Assembly: GCF_040892545.1 (NCBI RefSeq)
Contig: NZ_CP156079.1
Location: 2,453,501-2,517,500, forward strand
DNA length: 64,000 nt
Source: Paracidovorax avenae
Lineage (GTDB): Bacteria > Pseudomonadota > Gammaproteobacteria > Burkholderiales > Burkholderiaceae_C
Direction: 5' to 3'
A model generated the notes under the pieces. That model saw only the letters and a list, made by a program, of their open reading frames with translations. It made no database searches and had not been told where the DNA came from. The position numbers were made by a program, and so were the translations under genes. This document shows positions 25,715-33,850 of the stretch, piece after piece. Numbering within the stretch: the stretch's first letter is position 1; each line of letters starts with the position of its first letter.

Positions 25715-26671
25715 ATGCACCGTTTCATCAAACCCCTCGTCGCGGCCATCGCCCTGGCCGCCGGACTGGCCCACGCCGCCTTCCCGGAGCGCCCCATCAC
25801 CATCGTCGTGCCCTATGCCCCGGGAGGCGCCGCCGATGCGGTGGCGCGCGTGATCGCCACGCGCATGGGGGCCAAGCTGGGCGGCAGCGTGATCGTGGAC
25901 AACAAGCCGGGCGCCAGCGGCACCATCGGCGCGAGCTTCGTGGCCAAGGCGCAGGCCGACGGCTACACCATGCTGTACGACGCCACGCCGTACTCTATCA
26001 ATCCGCACCTGTTCCCCAGGATGCCGTATGCGGCCAGCGCGCTCCAGCCGCTGTCGCTGGTGCTGCTGGCGCCCAACGTGCTCATCGTGAAGGCCGATTC
26101 GCCCCTCAAGAATGTGAACGACCTGATCGCCCGGGCCAAGGCGCAGCCGGGCAAGCTCAACTTCGCCTCCGGCGGCAGCGGCACGGTGCAGCGCCTGGCC
26201 TCGGAGCTGTTCCGCCAGAAACTGCAGCTCGACATGGTGCACGTGCCCTACAAGAGCGGCGGCCCCGCGATCGCCGACGTGATGGGCGGGCAGGTGGACT
26301 TCATGTTCAGCACCGTGGCGGCCTCCTATCCGCTGGTCGCGGGCGGCAAGCTGCGCGCGCTGGCCGTGTCCGCTCCCGAGCGCTCCAGGCGCCTGCCCGA
26401 CGTGCCCACCGTGGCCGAGACGGTGATCCCCGGCTACGAGGCCTACGAATGGAACGGCGTGTTCCTGCCCGCCGGCACGCCCGCGCCCGTTGCCGCGCAG
26501 TTGCAGCAGGCACTGACCGAAGTGCTGAAGGAAGACGAGGTGCGCCAGCGCCTGAGCGACCTGGGCGCGCAGCCCATCGGCTCCACGCCGGCCGAGTTCG
26601 CCGCCTTCCTGAAAAAGGAAGATGCAAAGTGGGGCGAGGTAGTGCGCAAAGGCAACATCCAACTCGACTAG
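25715..26671 (+). CDS. Bug (TTT-family) solute-binding protein 6
   Basis: 318 residues from ATG 25715, preceded by AGGGAGA; an upstream TTG at 25694 is less likely. The signal peptide ends HAAF near 25. Motifs are FPERPITIVVPYAPGGAAD and PYKSGGPAIADVMGGQ. It is followed after only 6 bp by amidohydrolase B, the same Bug-amidohydrolase pairing as at 16700-18660. Confidence 0.9.
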   Translation: MHRFIKPLVAAIALAAGLAHAAFPERPITIVVPYAPGGAADAVARVIATRMGAKLGGSVIVDNKPGASGTIGASFVAKAQADGYTMLYDATPYSINPHLFPRMPYAASALQPLSLVLLAPNVLIVKADSPLKNVNDLIARAKAQPGKLNFASGGSGTVQRLASELFRQKLQLDMVHVPYKSGGPAIADVMGGQVDFMFSTVAASYPLVAGGKLRALAVSAPERSRRLPDVPTVAETVIPGYEAYEWNGVFLPAGTPAPVAAQLQQALTEVLKEDEVRQRLSDLGAQPIGSTPAEFAAFLKKEDAKWGEVVRKGNIQLD

Positions 26672-26677
26672 AACACG

Positions 26678-27580
26678 ATGAATCTGCCCGACCTCTCCGA
26701 ACCCGTGCCCCATTCGGTAGGAACGAACCGTCCCTCGCGCGCGCTGCCCACGCTGGCCTGCGACAGCCACATGCACATCTTCGACCGGCGGTTCGCGCCG
26801 TCGCCGCACTGGCCGCGCACGCCGCCCGATGCGCCGGTGGCCGCCTACCGCCGGCTGCAGCAGCGGCTGGGCACGTCGCGCGCGGTGGTGGTCACGCCGT
26901 CCACCTACGGCACCGACAACGCCTGCACGCTCGACGCGCTGGACCAGCTGGGCGACAGCGCGCGCGGCGTGGCCGTGGTCGGGCAGGACGTCTCCGGCGC
27001 CGAGCTGTCCCGCCTGGCGGCGCGGCGGGTGCGGGGGCTGCGCGTCAACTTCGTCTCGCCGCAGTCCTGGGGCGAGACCACGCCCGACATGCTGGCCAAC
27101 CTGGCGCGGCAGGTGGCGGGCCACCCGGACTGCGGGGGCTGGCACATCCAGGTGTTCGCGCACCCGGAGCAGATCGTGGCGCTGGCGCCCCTGCTGCGGG
27201 CATTGCCCCTGCCACTGGTCATCGACCACCTGGGGCGCATCGACCCGGCCGGAGGCACGGCCGGCGCGGCCTACAGCGTGCTGCGGGGGCTGCTGGACGC
27301 CGGCAACACCTGGGTCAAGCTCTCGGGCGCCTACATGCGCTCCACGGTGCACGGTCCCGGCTATGCGGATACGCTGCCCCTGGGCCGCGCCCTGGTGCAG
27401 GCCGCGCCGCAGCGGCTGGTGTGGGGCAGCGACTGGCCTCACACCACCGAGGCGCCCGGCACCGTGGACGATGCGGCGCTGGTGGACCTGCTGCGTGCCT
27501 GGGCCGGCTCGGACGCCGCGATGGATGGCATCCTGGTCGACAACCCGGCGCGGCTCTACGGTTTCGGCGTCGCGGCCTGA
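26678..27580 (+). CDS. Amidohydrolase family protein B (LigI/galactarolactone isomerase-like)
   Basis: 300 residues, clearly homologous to amidohydrolase A: CDSHMHIFDRRF near 28, TPSTYGTDN, RGLRVNFVSPQ and VWGSDWPHTTE near 250. COG3618-type enzymes hydrolyse or isomerise lactones of dicarboxylic acids. It is packed between Bug 6 and an SMP-30-type lactonase gene, which supports a lactone substrate. A and B differ enough that they may act on different lactones or isomers. Confidence 0.82.
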   Translation: MNLPDLSEPVPHSVGTNRPSRALPTLACDSHMHIFDRRFAPSPHWPRTPPDAPVAAYRRLQQRLGTSRAVVVTPSTYGTDNACTLDALDQLGDSARGVAVVGQDVSGAELSRLAARRVRGLRVNFVSPQSWGETTPDMLANLARQVAGHPDCGGWHIQVFAHPEQIVALAPLLRALPLPLVIDHLGRIDPAGGTAGAAYSVLRGLLDAGNTWVKLSGAYMRSTVHGPGYADTLPLGRALVQAAPQRLVWGSDWPHTTEAPGTVDDAALVDLLRAWAGSDAAMDGILVDNPARLYGFGVAA

Positions 27581-27611
27581 GCGCTGTTTCCAAGGAAAGG
27601 AACCCCTCTTC

Positions 27612-28532
27612 ATGTTCTTGCTGCAAGCCCCCCAGATCCGCGAGCTCGAAGCCTTCACGGCCATGCCCGCATCCCTGCGGCGCCCGGAACGCAGCGACTG
27701 GGCCGACGCCAACCGCGGCGGCACGGTCACCGATTCGTTCCTCGAAGGCCCGGTGTTCGACGAGGCCGGCAACCTCTACGTGAGCGACATCCCCTGGGGC
27801 CGCATCTTCCGCATCGACCCGCAGGGTGCCTGGAGCCTCGTGGCCGAATACGACGGCGAGCCCAACGGCATGAAGTTCCTCGACGCCGGCACGCTGCTCA
27901 TCACCGACTACAAGAACGGGCTGATGCGGCTGGACGTCGCCACCGGCCAGGTAACCCCCTATCTGCAGCGCCGCAACAGCGAGCGCTTCAAGGGCGTGAA
28001 CGACCTGGTCTTCGATGCCGAGGGCAACCTCTACTTCACCGACCAGGGGCAGAGCGGCCTGCACGATCCGTCCGGGCGCCTCTACCGCCTGCGCCCCAAC
28101 GGCCAGCTCGACCTGCTGCTGCACAACGTGCCCAGTCCCAACGGCGTGGCGCTCTCGCCCGACGGCCGCGTGCTGTACCTGGCCGTCACGCGCGGCAACT
28201 GCGTCTGGCGCGTGCCGCTGCTGCCCGACGGCAGCGTGGCCAAGGTGAGCCAGTTCTTCACGTCCTACGGGCCCAGCGGCCCGGACGGTCTGGCCGTGGA
28301 CGCCGAGGGGCGCGTGCTGGTCGCCAACCCGGGCCTGGGGGTGGTCTGGGTGCTCAATGGCCGGGCGGAGCCGGTGCAGGTGCTGCGCGGCGTGCCCGGC
28401 AGCTCCACCACCAATCTCGCCTTCGGCGGGGAAGGGCGGCGCACGCTGTACGTGACCGACTCCACGCATGGCCGCGTGCTGCGCGCGTCCATGGACGCGC
28501 CGGGGCTCCCGCTGCACGGGGCCGCGCGCTGA
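27612..28532 (+). CDS. SMP-30/gluconolactonase family protein
   Basis: 306 residues of a six-bladed beta-propeller lactonase. Visible blocks are EGPVFDEAGNLYVSDIPWGRIFRI, VNDLVFDAEGNLYFTDQG, SPNGVALSPDGRVLYLAVT and DGLAVDAEGRVLVANPG; the metal-binding Glu of EGP, Asn of PNG and Asp of DGL are kept. It has no signal peptide and should hydrolyse sugar-acid or similar lactones in the cytoplasm. ATG 27612 has AAAGGAACC upstream. The IclR gene starts 3 bp after its stop. Confidence 0.88.
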   Translation: MFLLQAPQIRELEAFTAMPASLRRPERSDWADANRGGTVTDSFLEGPVFDEAGNLYVSDIPWGRIFRIDPQGAWSLVAEYDGEPNGMKFLDAGTLLITDYKNGLMRLDVATGQVTPYLQRRNSERFKGVNDLVFDAEGNLYFTDQGQSGLHDPSGRLYRLRPNGQLDLLLHNVPSPNGVALSPDGRVLYLAVTRGNCVWRVPLLPDGSVAKVSQFFTSYGPSGPDGLAVDAEGRVLVANPGLGVVWVLNGRAEPVQVLRGVPGSSTTNLAFGGEGRRTLYVTDSTHGRVLRASMDAPGLPLHGAAR

Positions 28533-28535
28533 GCC

Positions 28536-29267
28536 ATGCCGCAGCCGGGGGCCAGGGAGCCGGTCCAGTCCGTGGCGCGCGCGCTGGCGGTGCTGCGGGC
28601 GTTCTCCGGCGACGAGGCCTTCGTGCCGCTGGCCGAACTGGCGCGGCGCACCGGCCTGCACAAGCCCACCGTGCTGCGCCTGGCGCGCACCCTGGCCGAC
28701 GAGGGGTTCCTCGTGCAGCGCGCTGCCGATGGCGCATGGCGCCTGGGGCCCGGCGCGGGAGCGATCGGTGCACGCTACCAGGCGCAATTCGACGTCAATG
28801 CCATCATCGAGCCGCTGCTCATGGAGCTGTCCGCGGCCACGGGCGAGAGCGCGTCCTTCCATGTTTACGAGGGCGACATCCGCAGCTGCCTCGTGCGCTG
28901 CGAAGGGCCGCGCGGCATACGCCGCCATGTGCGTCCCGGCGAGCTGCTGCCGCTGGAGCGCGGCTCGGCCGGCCGCGTGATCCTGGCCGCCCTCGGTGAG
29001 CACGGCGCCCTCTACGACCGGATCCGGCGCGAAGGCTACGGCATCACGCGCGGCGAGCGCAGCGCGGGCGCGGCCAGCGTGTCGGCCGCCGTGCAGGGCG
29101 CGCAGCGCGCGGTGCTGGGCTCGGTCAGCATCTCCGGCCCCATCGACCGCCTGACCCAGGCGCTGCTGCAGGCCTGTGCACCGGCCGTGGTGCGTACGGC
29201 GGCGCAGCTGTCCTGGAAGCTGGGGGGCGTCTCGGTGGCGGCGCTGCGCTCCACCTGGCATCCGTGA
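28536..29267 (+). CDS. IclR family transcriptional regulator (island, middle copy)
   Basis: 243 residues. Winged helix LAELARRTGLHKPTVLRLAR near 33-52, effector domain with GESASFHVYEGDIRSCLVRCEG, and C terminus STWHP. The recognition helix is almost identical to that of the 33851 copy, so both should read the same DNA site. It starts 3 bp after the lactonase gene, at the end of that operon, and is followed by the inverted repeat at 29293 in front of Bug 7. Confidence 0.9.
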   Translation: MPQPGAREPVQSVARALAVLRAFSGDEAFVPLAELARRTGLHKPTVLRLARTLADEGFLVQRAADGAWRLGPGAGAIGARYQAQFDVNAIIEPLLMELSAATGESASFHVYEGDIRSCLVRCEGPRGIRRHVRPGELLPLERGSAGRVILAALGEHGALYDRIRREGYGITRGERSAGAASVSAAVQGAQRAVLGSVSISGPIDRLTQALLQACAPAVVRTAAQLSWKLGGVSVAALRSTWHP

Positions 29268-29292
29268 TGCATCAGGGCCCGCATCCAGCCGC

Positions 29293-29309
29293 GTTACGCC
29301 TGCCGTAAC
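29293..29309. promoter_or_regulatory. Candidate IclR operator, copy 1
   Basis: GTTACG-CCTGC-CGTAAC, a perfect inverted repeat (arms extend to 8 bp) centred 86 bp before the Bug 7 start codon. The same 17-bp pattern recurs at 33778 and, with one mismatch, at 34724. Confidence 0.6.
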
Positions 29310-29386
29310 GCGCTTCGCGGCGCTCCGCTTCGTTCCTACGATCGCGCCGCGGCCCCACGTCGAGGGCCTTCAGGAGACACACCGTG

Positions 29387-30364
29387 ATGACGAAGCGAGC
29401 CCTTTTCGGCGCAGCCCTGTGCGCGTGCACTGCCTTGATCGCCCCGCCGGCCCTGGCCCAGGCGGACCCCTATCCCGCAAAGCCCATCCGCGTGGTCGTT
29501 CCGTTCGCCGCGGGCGGCCCTGCCGACGTGATCGCCCGCGAAATGGCGCAATCGCTCGGCAGGGACCTGGGGCAATCGCTGGTGGTGGAGAACCTGGGCG
29601 GTGGCGCCGGCGTACCGGCGCTGAACACCGTGGCGCGGGCGCCAGCCGACGGCTACACGCTGCTGTTCGCGGCATCGGGCAACGTGGTGATCCAGCCGTT
29701 GCTGACCAGGAACCGCGTGGACGTCCTCACGCAGCTCGCGCCCGTGGGCATGGTGACCACCAGTCCGCACGTGCTGGTGGTGTCCAGCAAGCTGCCCGTG
29801 CGCACGGTGAAGGAACTGACCGATTACGCCCGGGCGCATCCCGGAGCGGTGAATTTCGCGTCCGCCGGCGTGGGCGGGCTGGCACACCTGGGTGCCGAGA
29901 TGTTCAAGCGTGCTGCGGGCATCGACGCGCGGCATGTGCCCTACAAGGGAACCTCCCAGGCGATGACCGACCTGGCCGCGGGCGAGGTCCAGGCCATGTT
30001 CAGCAGCCTGCCCTCGATGAAGGGAATGATCGACAAGGGCGCGATCCGCGTGGTGGGGGTCACCGGGCCGTCCACCTCCGCCGCGTACAAGGGCATTCCC
30101 CTGATCGGCAAGGCGGGCGTGCCCGGTTTCGAATACACGACGTGGTATGCCCTGTACGCGCCGGCGGGCACGCCCGCACCGGTCATCGCCCGGCTGGGCA
30201 AGGCCCTGTCCGGGCTGGCGGCCGACAAGGCGTTCGACAGCCGGCTGGAGGCCCAGGGCGTGGACCTGCACGTGACCTCGGCCAGGGAGCTCGGCGACAT
30301 CACGCGCAAGGAGTCGGCAGGGTGGGACAAGCTGATCCGCAAGTCCGGCATCGAGCTGAACTGA
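29387..30364 (+). CDS. Bug (TTT-family) solute-binding protein 7
   Basis: 325 residues from ATG 29387; a GTG at 29384 adds one codon. CAGGAG lies ten bases upstream. The signal peptide ends LAQAD near 26. Motifs are YPAKPIRVVVPFAAGGPAD and PYKGTSQAMTDLAAGE. It opens the two-gene unit with the LigJ-like hydratase and lies just downstream of operator copy 1. Confidence 0.9.
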   Translation: MTKRALFGAALCACTALIAPPALAQADPYPAKPIRVVVPFAAGGPADVIAREMAQSLGRDLGQSLVVENLGGGAGVPALNTVARAPADGYTLLFAASGNVVIQPLLTRNRVDVLTQLAPVGMVTTSPHVLVVSSKLPVRTVKELTDYARAHPGAVNFASAGVGGLAHLGAEMFKRAAGIDARHVPYKGTSQAMTDLAAGEVQAMFSSLPSMKGMIDKGAIRVVGVTGPSTSAAYKGIPLIGKAGVPGFEYTTWYALYAPAGTPAPVIARLGKALSGLAADKAFDSRLEAQGVDLHVTSARELGDITRKESAGWDKLIRKSGIELN

Positions 30365-30405
30365 CCCCCCCGGGGCCCGCGCGCCCTGCCACGGAGACCA
30401 CCTCA

Positions 30406-31431
30406 ATGATCATCGATTGCCACGGCCACTACACCACCGCGCCCAGGGCGCTCAACGACTACCGCGCCCGGCAGGTGGCGCTGCTGGACGAGCCCGGCGC
30501 GCCCGCGCTGAGCCCCGACGTGCGCATCAGCGACGACGAGATCCGCGCCAGCCTGGAGCCGCACCAGATCGCCACGCAGCGCCTGCGGGGCGTGGACATG
30601 ACGATCTTCTCGCCCATGGCCGGCGCCATGGCCCACCACGTCGGCAACGCGGTGACCAGCCGCCACTGGGCGCAGGCCTGCAACGACCTGATCCACCGCG
30701 TCACCCGGCTCTACCCGCGCGAATTCGCCGGCGTATGCCAGTTGCCCCAGTCACCGCGCTCCGGCATGGCGGAGTGCGTGGCGGAACTGGAGCGCTGCGT
30801 GAACGGGATGGGATTCGTGGGCTGCAACATCAACCCCGATCCGTCCGACGGCTACTGGACCGATCCCCCGATGACGGACCGCTACTGGTATCCGCTCTAC
30901 GAGAAGATGGTCGAACTGGACGTGCCCGGCATGGTGCATGTGAGCTGCTCGTGCAACCCCAACTTCCACCATACGGGCGCGCACTACCTGAACGGCGACA
31001 CCGCCGCCTTCATGCAGTTCGTGCTGTCGGACCTGTTCAGGGACTTTCCCACGCTGCGGTTCGTGATACCGCACGGCGGCGGCGCCGTGCCCTACCACTG
31101 GGGCCGCTACCGCGGGCTTGCCCTGCAGCTGGGACGCCCGCCGATGGAGGACCTGCTGCGCAATGTGTTCTTCGACACCTGCGTCTATCACCAGCCGGGG
31201 ATCGACCTGCTGTTGAAGGTGATCCCGGCGGACAACGTGCTCTTCGCCTCGGAGATCTTCGGCGCCGTGAAGGGGGTGGACCCCGAGACGGGCTTTCCCT
31301 TCGACGACACACGCCGTTATGTCGATGCGGTGCAGGGCGTCTCCGATGCCGAGCGGCACCTGCTGTTCGAGCGCAACGCGCGCCGCGTGTATCCGCGGCT
31401 GGATGCGCTGCTGCGCGCGCAGGGGCGTTGA
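30406..31431 (+). CDS. 4-oxalomesaconate hydratase-like amidohydrolase (LigJ type)
   Basis: 341 residues. It starts MIIDCHGHYTTAPRAL and shows the LigJ pattern throughout: RGVDMTIFSPMAGAMAHH, CNINPDPSDGYWT, IPHGGGAVPYHWGR, FFDTCVYHQPGIDLL and FASEIFGAVKG. In the protocatechuate 4,5-cleavage route LigJ hydrates 4-oxalomesaconate to 4-carboxy-4-hydroxy-2-oxoadipate, the substrate of LigK/RraA-type aldolases such as the one at 19800. CHGH at 5-8 and the HGGG histidine are likely metal ligands. It is 41 bp after Bug 7 and convergent with Bug 8. Confidence 0.88.
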   Translation: MIIDCHGHYTTAPRALNDYRARQVALLDEPGAPALSPDVRISDDEIRASLEPHQIATQRLRGVDMTIFSPMAGAMAHHVGNAVTSRHWAQACNDLIHRVTRLYPREFAGVCQLPQSPRSGMAECVAELERCVNGMGFVGCNINPDPSDGYWTDPPMTDRYWYPLYEKMVELDVPGMVHVSCSCNPNFHHTGAHYLNGDTAAFMQFVLSDLFRDFPTLRFVIPHGGGAVPYHWGRYRGLALQLGRPPMEDLLRNVFFDTCVYHQPGIDLLLKVIPADNVLFASEIFGAVKGVDPETGFPFDDTRRYVDAVQGVSDAERHLLFERNARRVYPRLDALLRAQGR

Positions 31432-31454
31432 CCGCGCGCGCATGCGCCCGTGTC

Positions 31455-32459
31455 TCAATCCGCCGTCAGCAACCCGGAGTGGATGAGTGCTGCATAGGTC
31501 GCTGCCTGGCGCGCCAGGAACTGCTCGAAATCCGCCGTTGCCATGTGCGTCGGCACGCCGCCGATGTCCTCCACGCGCTTGCGCGTGGCAGCGTCGGCGA
31601 GCACGGCGTCGTTGGTGGCGACGATCCGGTCCACGATGGCCTGCGGGACATTGCGCGGCGCCATGACGGCGGTGAACGGCGCGATGTCCACCTCCGGCTG
31701 GCGCGCCTCGGCCATCGTGGGCACGTCGGGCAGCGAGGGCACCCGCTGCGGAAAGACCACGCCCAGCGCCCGCAGCTTGCCACCCTTGACGAGCTGCAGG
31801 GCGGAGGGCAGGTCGGTGGCCACGGCGTCCAGCTGCCGGCCCAGCAGATCCTGCACGGCGGGGCCGGCGCCCTTGTAGCCGGCAATCACGAACGGGGTGC
31901 CGAGCGCCTTCTGGATCTGCAGGATATTGACGTGGCCCGCGGTGCCGTTGCCAGGGTGGCCGATCCGCACTTCCCCCGGGTGCGCCCTGGCGTGAGCCAC
32001 GAAGTCCTGGTAGGTCTTGAAAGAGGATTCGGCATTCACCACCAGCACGCCCGGCACCAGCGTGAGCAGGGCCACGGCCTTCATGTCCTTGAGCCCGTAC
32101 GCGGCCTTGCCCGCGAGTTGCCAGCTGGAGACGATGGGCGCCGTCGTGCCCATGAGCAGCGTGTAGCCGTCGGGCTCCGAGCGCACCACCTGCAGCGCGC
32201 CGATCATGCCGCCCGCGCCCCCGCGGTTGTCGATCACGAAAGGCTGGCCCAGCCGCTGGGCGTAGGCGTCCGCGAAGATGCGAGCGGTGCTGTCGGCGTT
32301 GCCCCCGGGCACGAAGGGCACGACCACCTTGACGGGACGGGCGGGGTAGCCGTCCTTCGCGGATTGGGCCCGGGCAGGCTGCAGGGGGGCGAGCGAGAGG
32401 GCGAGCGGGGTCGCGAGCGTGGCGGACAGGGCGGCGCGGCGGGTGATCCGTGGTGGCAT
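31455..32459 (-). CDS. Bug (TTT-family) solute-binding protein 8
   Basis: 334 residues with a twin-arginine-like leader (TRRAALSATLATPLALSLA) ending ARAQ near 32. Motifs are YPARPVKVVVPFVPGGNAD and GYKGAGPAVQDLLGRQ; the usual Pro of PYKG is replaced by Gly. It is second in an operon after the 2-hydroxyacid oxidase gene (18-bp gap), suggesting the bound ligand is related to the oxidase substrate. Confidence 0.9.
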   Translation of the reverse strand: MPPRITRRAALSATLATPLALSLAPLQPARAQSAKDGYPARPVKVVVPFVPGGNADSTARIFADAYAQRLGQPFVIDNRGGAGGMIGALQVVRSEPDGYTLLMGTTAPIVSSWQLAGKAAYGLKDMKAVALLTLVPGVLVVNAESSFKTYQDFVAHARAHPGEVRIGHPGNGTAGHVNILQIQKALGTPFVIAGYKGAGPAVQDLLGRQLDAVATDLPSALQLVKGGKLRALGVVFPQRVPSLPDVPTMAEARQPEVDIAPFTAVMAPRNVPQAIVDRIVATNDAVLADAATRKRVEDIGGVPTHMATADFEQFLARQAATYAALIHSGLLTAD

Positions 32460-32477
32460 GGATGTCTCCTGTAAGTT

Positions 32478-33692
32478 TCAAGCGGGGATGAGATGGGCGG
32501 GATGCAGTTCGGCCAGCGAGGACACGCCCAGCAGGGCCATGTCGCGGTGGATTTCGCCCTGCAGCAGGCCGATGGCATGCGCCACGCCGGCCTGGCCACC
32601 CACCGCCGCGGCATAGGCCATCGGGCGGCCGACGAATACGTGGTCCGCGCCCAGGGCCAGGGCCTTGAGCACGTCGGTGCCGCGGCGCACGCCGCTGTCG
32701 AGCATCAGGGCCATGCCGCCCTTCACGCGTGCGGCCTCCTGCAGGACGCGCAGCGGCGGTACCGTGCCGTCGAGCTGCCGGCCTCCATGGTTGGACAGGA
32801 TCACGCCGTCCGCGCCGGCCTGCCCGGCGCGCTCCACGTCCGCCGCCGAAATGACGCCCTTGACGACCAGCCGGCCCTTCCATTGCCTGCGGATGAGGGC
32901 GAGGTGCTCCCATTGGAGGTGATCGCGCAGGCCGAACTGGCGCACCACGCTGCGCGAAATGATGGGAACGCCCCGTCCCGCGCCGGCGTTCTCGAAATGC
33001 GGCATGCCCCGCTCCAGCAGCGTGCGGGCGAGCGTGCCCACCAGCCAGCGCGGGCGCACCAGCCCGTCCCATGCCAGCCGCGGGCCGGGCCGCAGCGGCG
33101 TGGAAAAGCCCACGCGCACATTGTTCTCGCGGTTGGCGAGCGTGGCCGTGTCCACCGTGACCACCAGCGTCCGGAAACCCGCCCGAGCGACCCGCTGCAC
33201 CAGCCCCTCGATGTGCGCCGGCTCACCCGGGATGTAGGCCTGGAACCAGCCACAGGTGGGCGCTGCGCGCGCCACGTCCTCCAGCCGGGTCAGCGAGGCG
33301 CCGCTCAGCACGAACGGGATGCCCGCCGCCTCGGCGGCGCGTGCCAGCACCAGGTCGCCCTCGAACGCGAACAGGGCGCACAGGCCCATGGGGGCGATGC
33401 CGAACGGCGCGCGGTAGCGCTCGCCCATCAGCGTGGTGGCCTGGCTGCGGCCCGAAACATCGACCAGCACGCTGGTACGGAACAGCCATTGCCGGAAGGC
33501 GGCATGGTTGGCCTGCAGCGTCACGTTGTCTTCCACGCCGCCCTGCAGGTAACCGAAGATCGGCCGTGGCAGCGTGCGGCGCGCGGCGGCCTCGAAGTCG
33601 TTCAGCGACAGAATGCCGCGCAGGCGGCGGGGCAGGTGGGCGCGGGCATTCGGCGCGGGGCCGAACTGCGGGCGGGAAGGCTGGGTGGTCAT
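32478..33692 (-). CDS. FMN-dependent alpha-hydroxyacid oxidase/dehydrogenase
   Basis: 404 residues of the lactate/glycolate oxidase family. Conserved FMN-site blocks are PFGIAPMGLCALF, VLSGASLTRLEDVA, VTVDTATLANRENN, VVKGVISAADVERA with Lys278, and SNHGGRQLDG with catalytic His302, Arg305 and Asp308. It oxidises an L-2-hydroxy acid to a 2-oxo acid; substrate not determined. Together with the D-2-hydroxyacid dehydrogenase at 20483, the island can handle both stereochemical series. An IclR-site inverted repeat lies 85 bp upstream of its start. Confidence 0.9.
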   Translation of the reverse strand: MTTQPSRPQFGPAPNARAHLPRRLRGILSLNDFEAAARRTLPRPIFGYLQGGVEDNVTLQANHAAFRQWLFRTSVLVDVSGRSQATTLMGERYRAPFGIAPMGLCALFAFEGDLVLARAAEAAGIPFVLSGASLTRLEDVARAAPTCGWFQAYIPGEPAHIEGLVQRVARAGFRTLVVTVDTATLANRENNVRVGFSTPLRPGPRLAWDGLVRPRWLVGTLARTLLERGMPHFENAGAGRGVPIISRSVVRQFGLRDHLQWEHLALIRRQWKGRLVVKGVISAADVERAGQAGADGVILSNHGGRQLDGTVPPLRVLQEAARVKGGMALMLDSGVRRGTDVLKALALGADHVFVGRPMAYAAAVGGQAGVAHAIGLLQGEIHRDMALLGVSSLAELHPAHLIPA

Positions 33693-33777
33693 GGTGTCGA
33701 AGGGTCCGGGGTCCGTGTCGCCTGCGCTGCGCAGGACGTGGCCGCATTGGAAAACGCCCGGATGCCCGCCGCAACGC

Positions 33778-33794
33778 GTTACGCATTGCGTAAC
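33778..33794. promoter_or_regulatory. Candidate IclR operator, copy 2
   Basis: GTTACG-CATTG-CGTAAC in the 158-bp gap between the IclR gene and the hydroxyacid oxidase gene. The repeat is perfect and its arms extend to CGTTACGC/GCGTAACG. It is placed to control the oxidase-Bug 8 operon. Confidence 0.65.
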
Positions 33795-33850
33795 GGAAGC
33801 TTGGAGCTATGCGAGGCGGTATGCGGCGGGTTCCCGGGCGCGGAGTTGCA

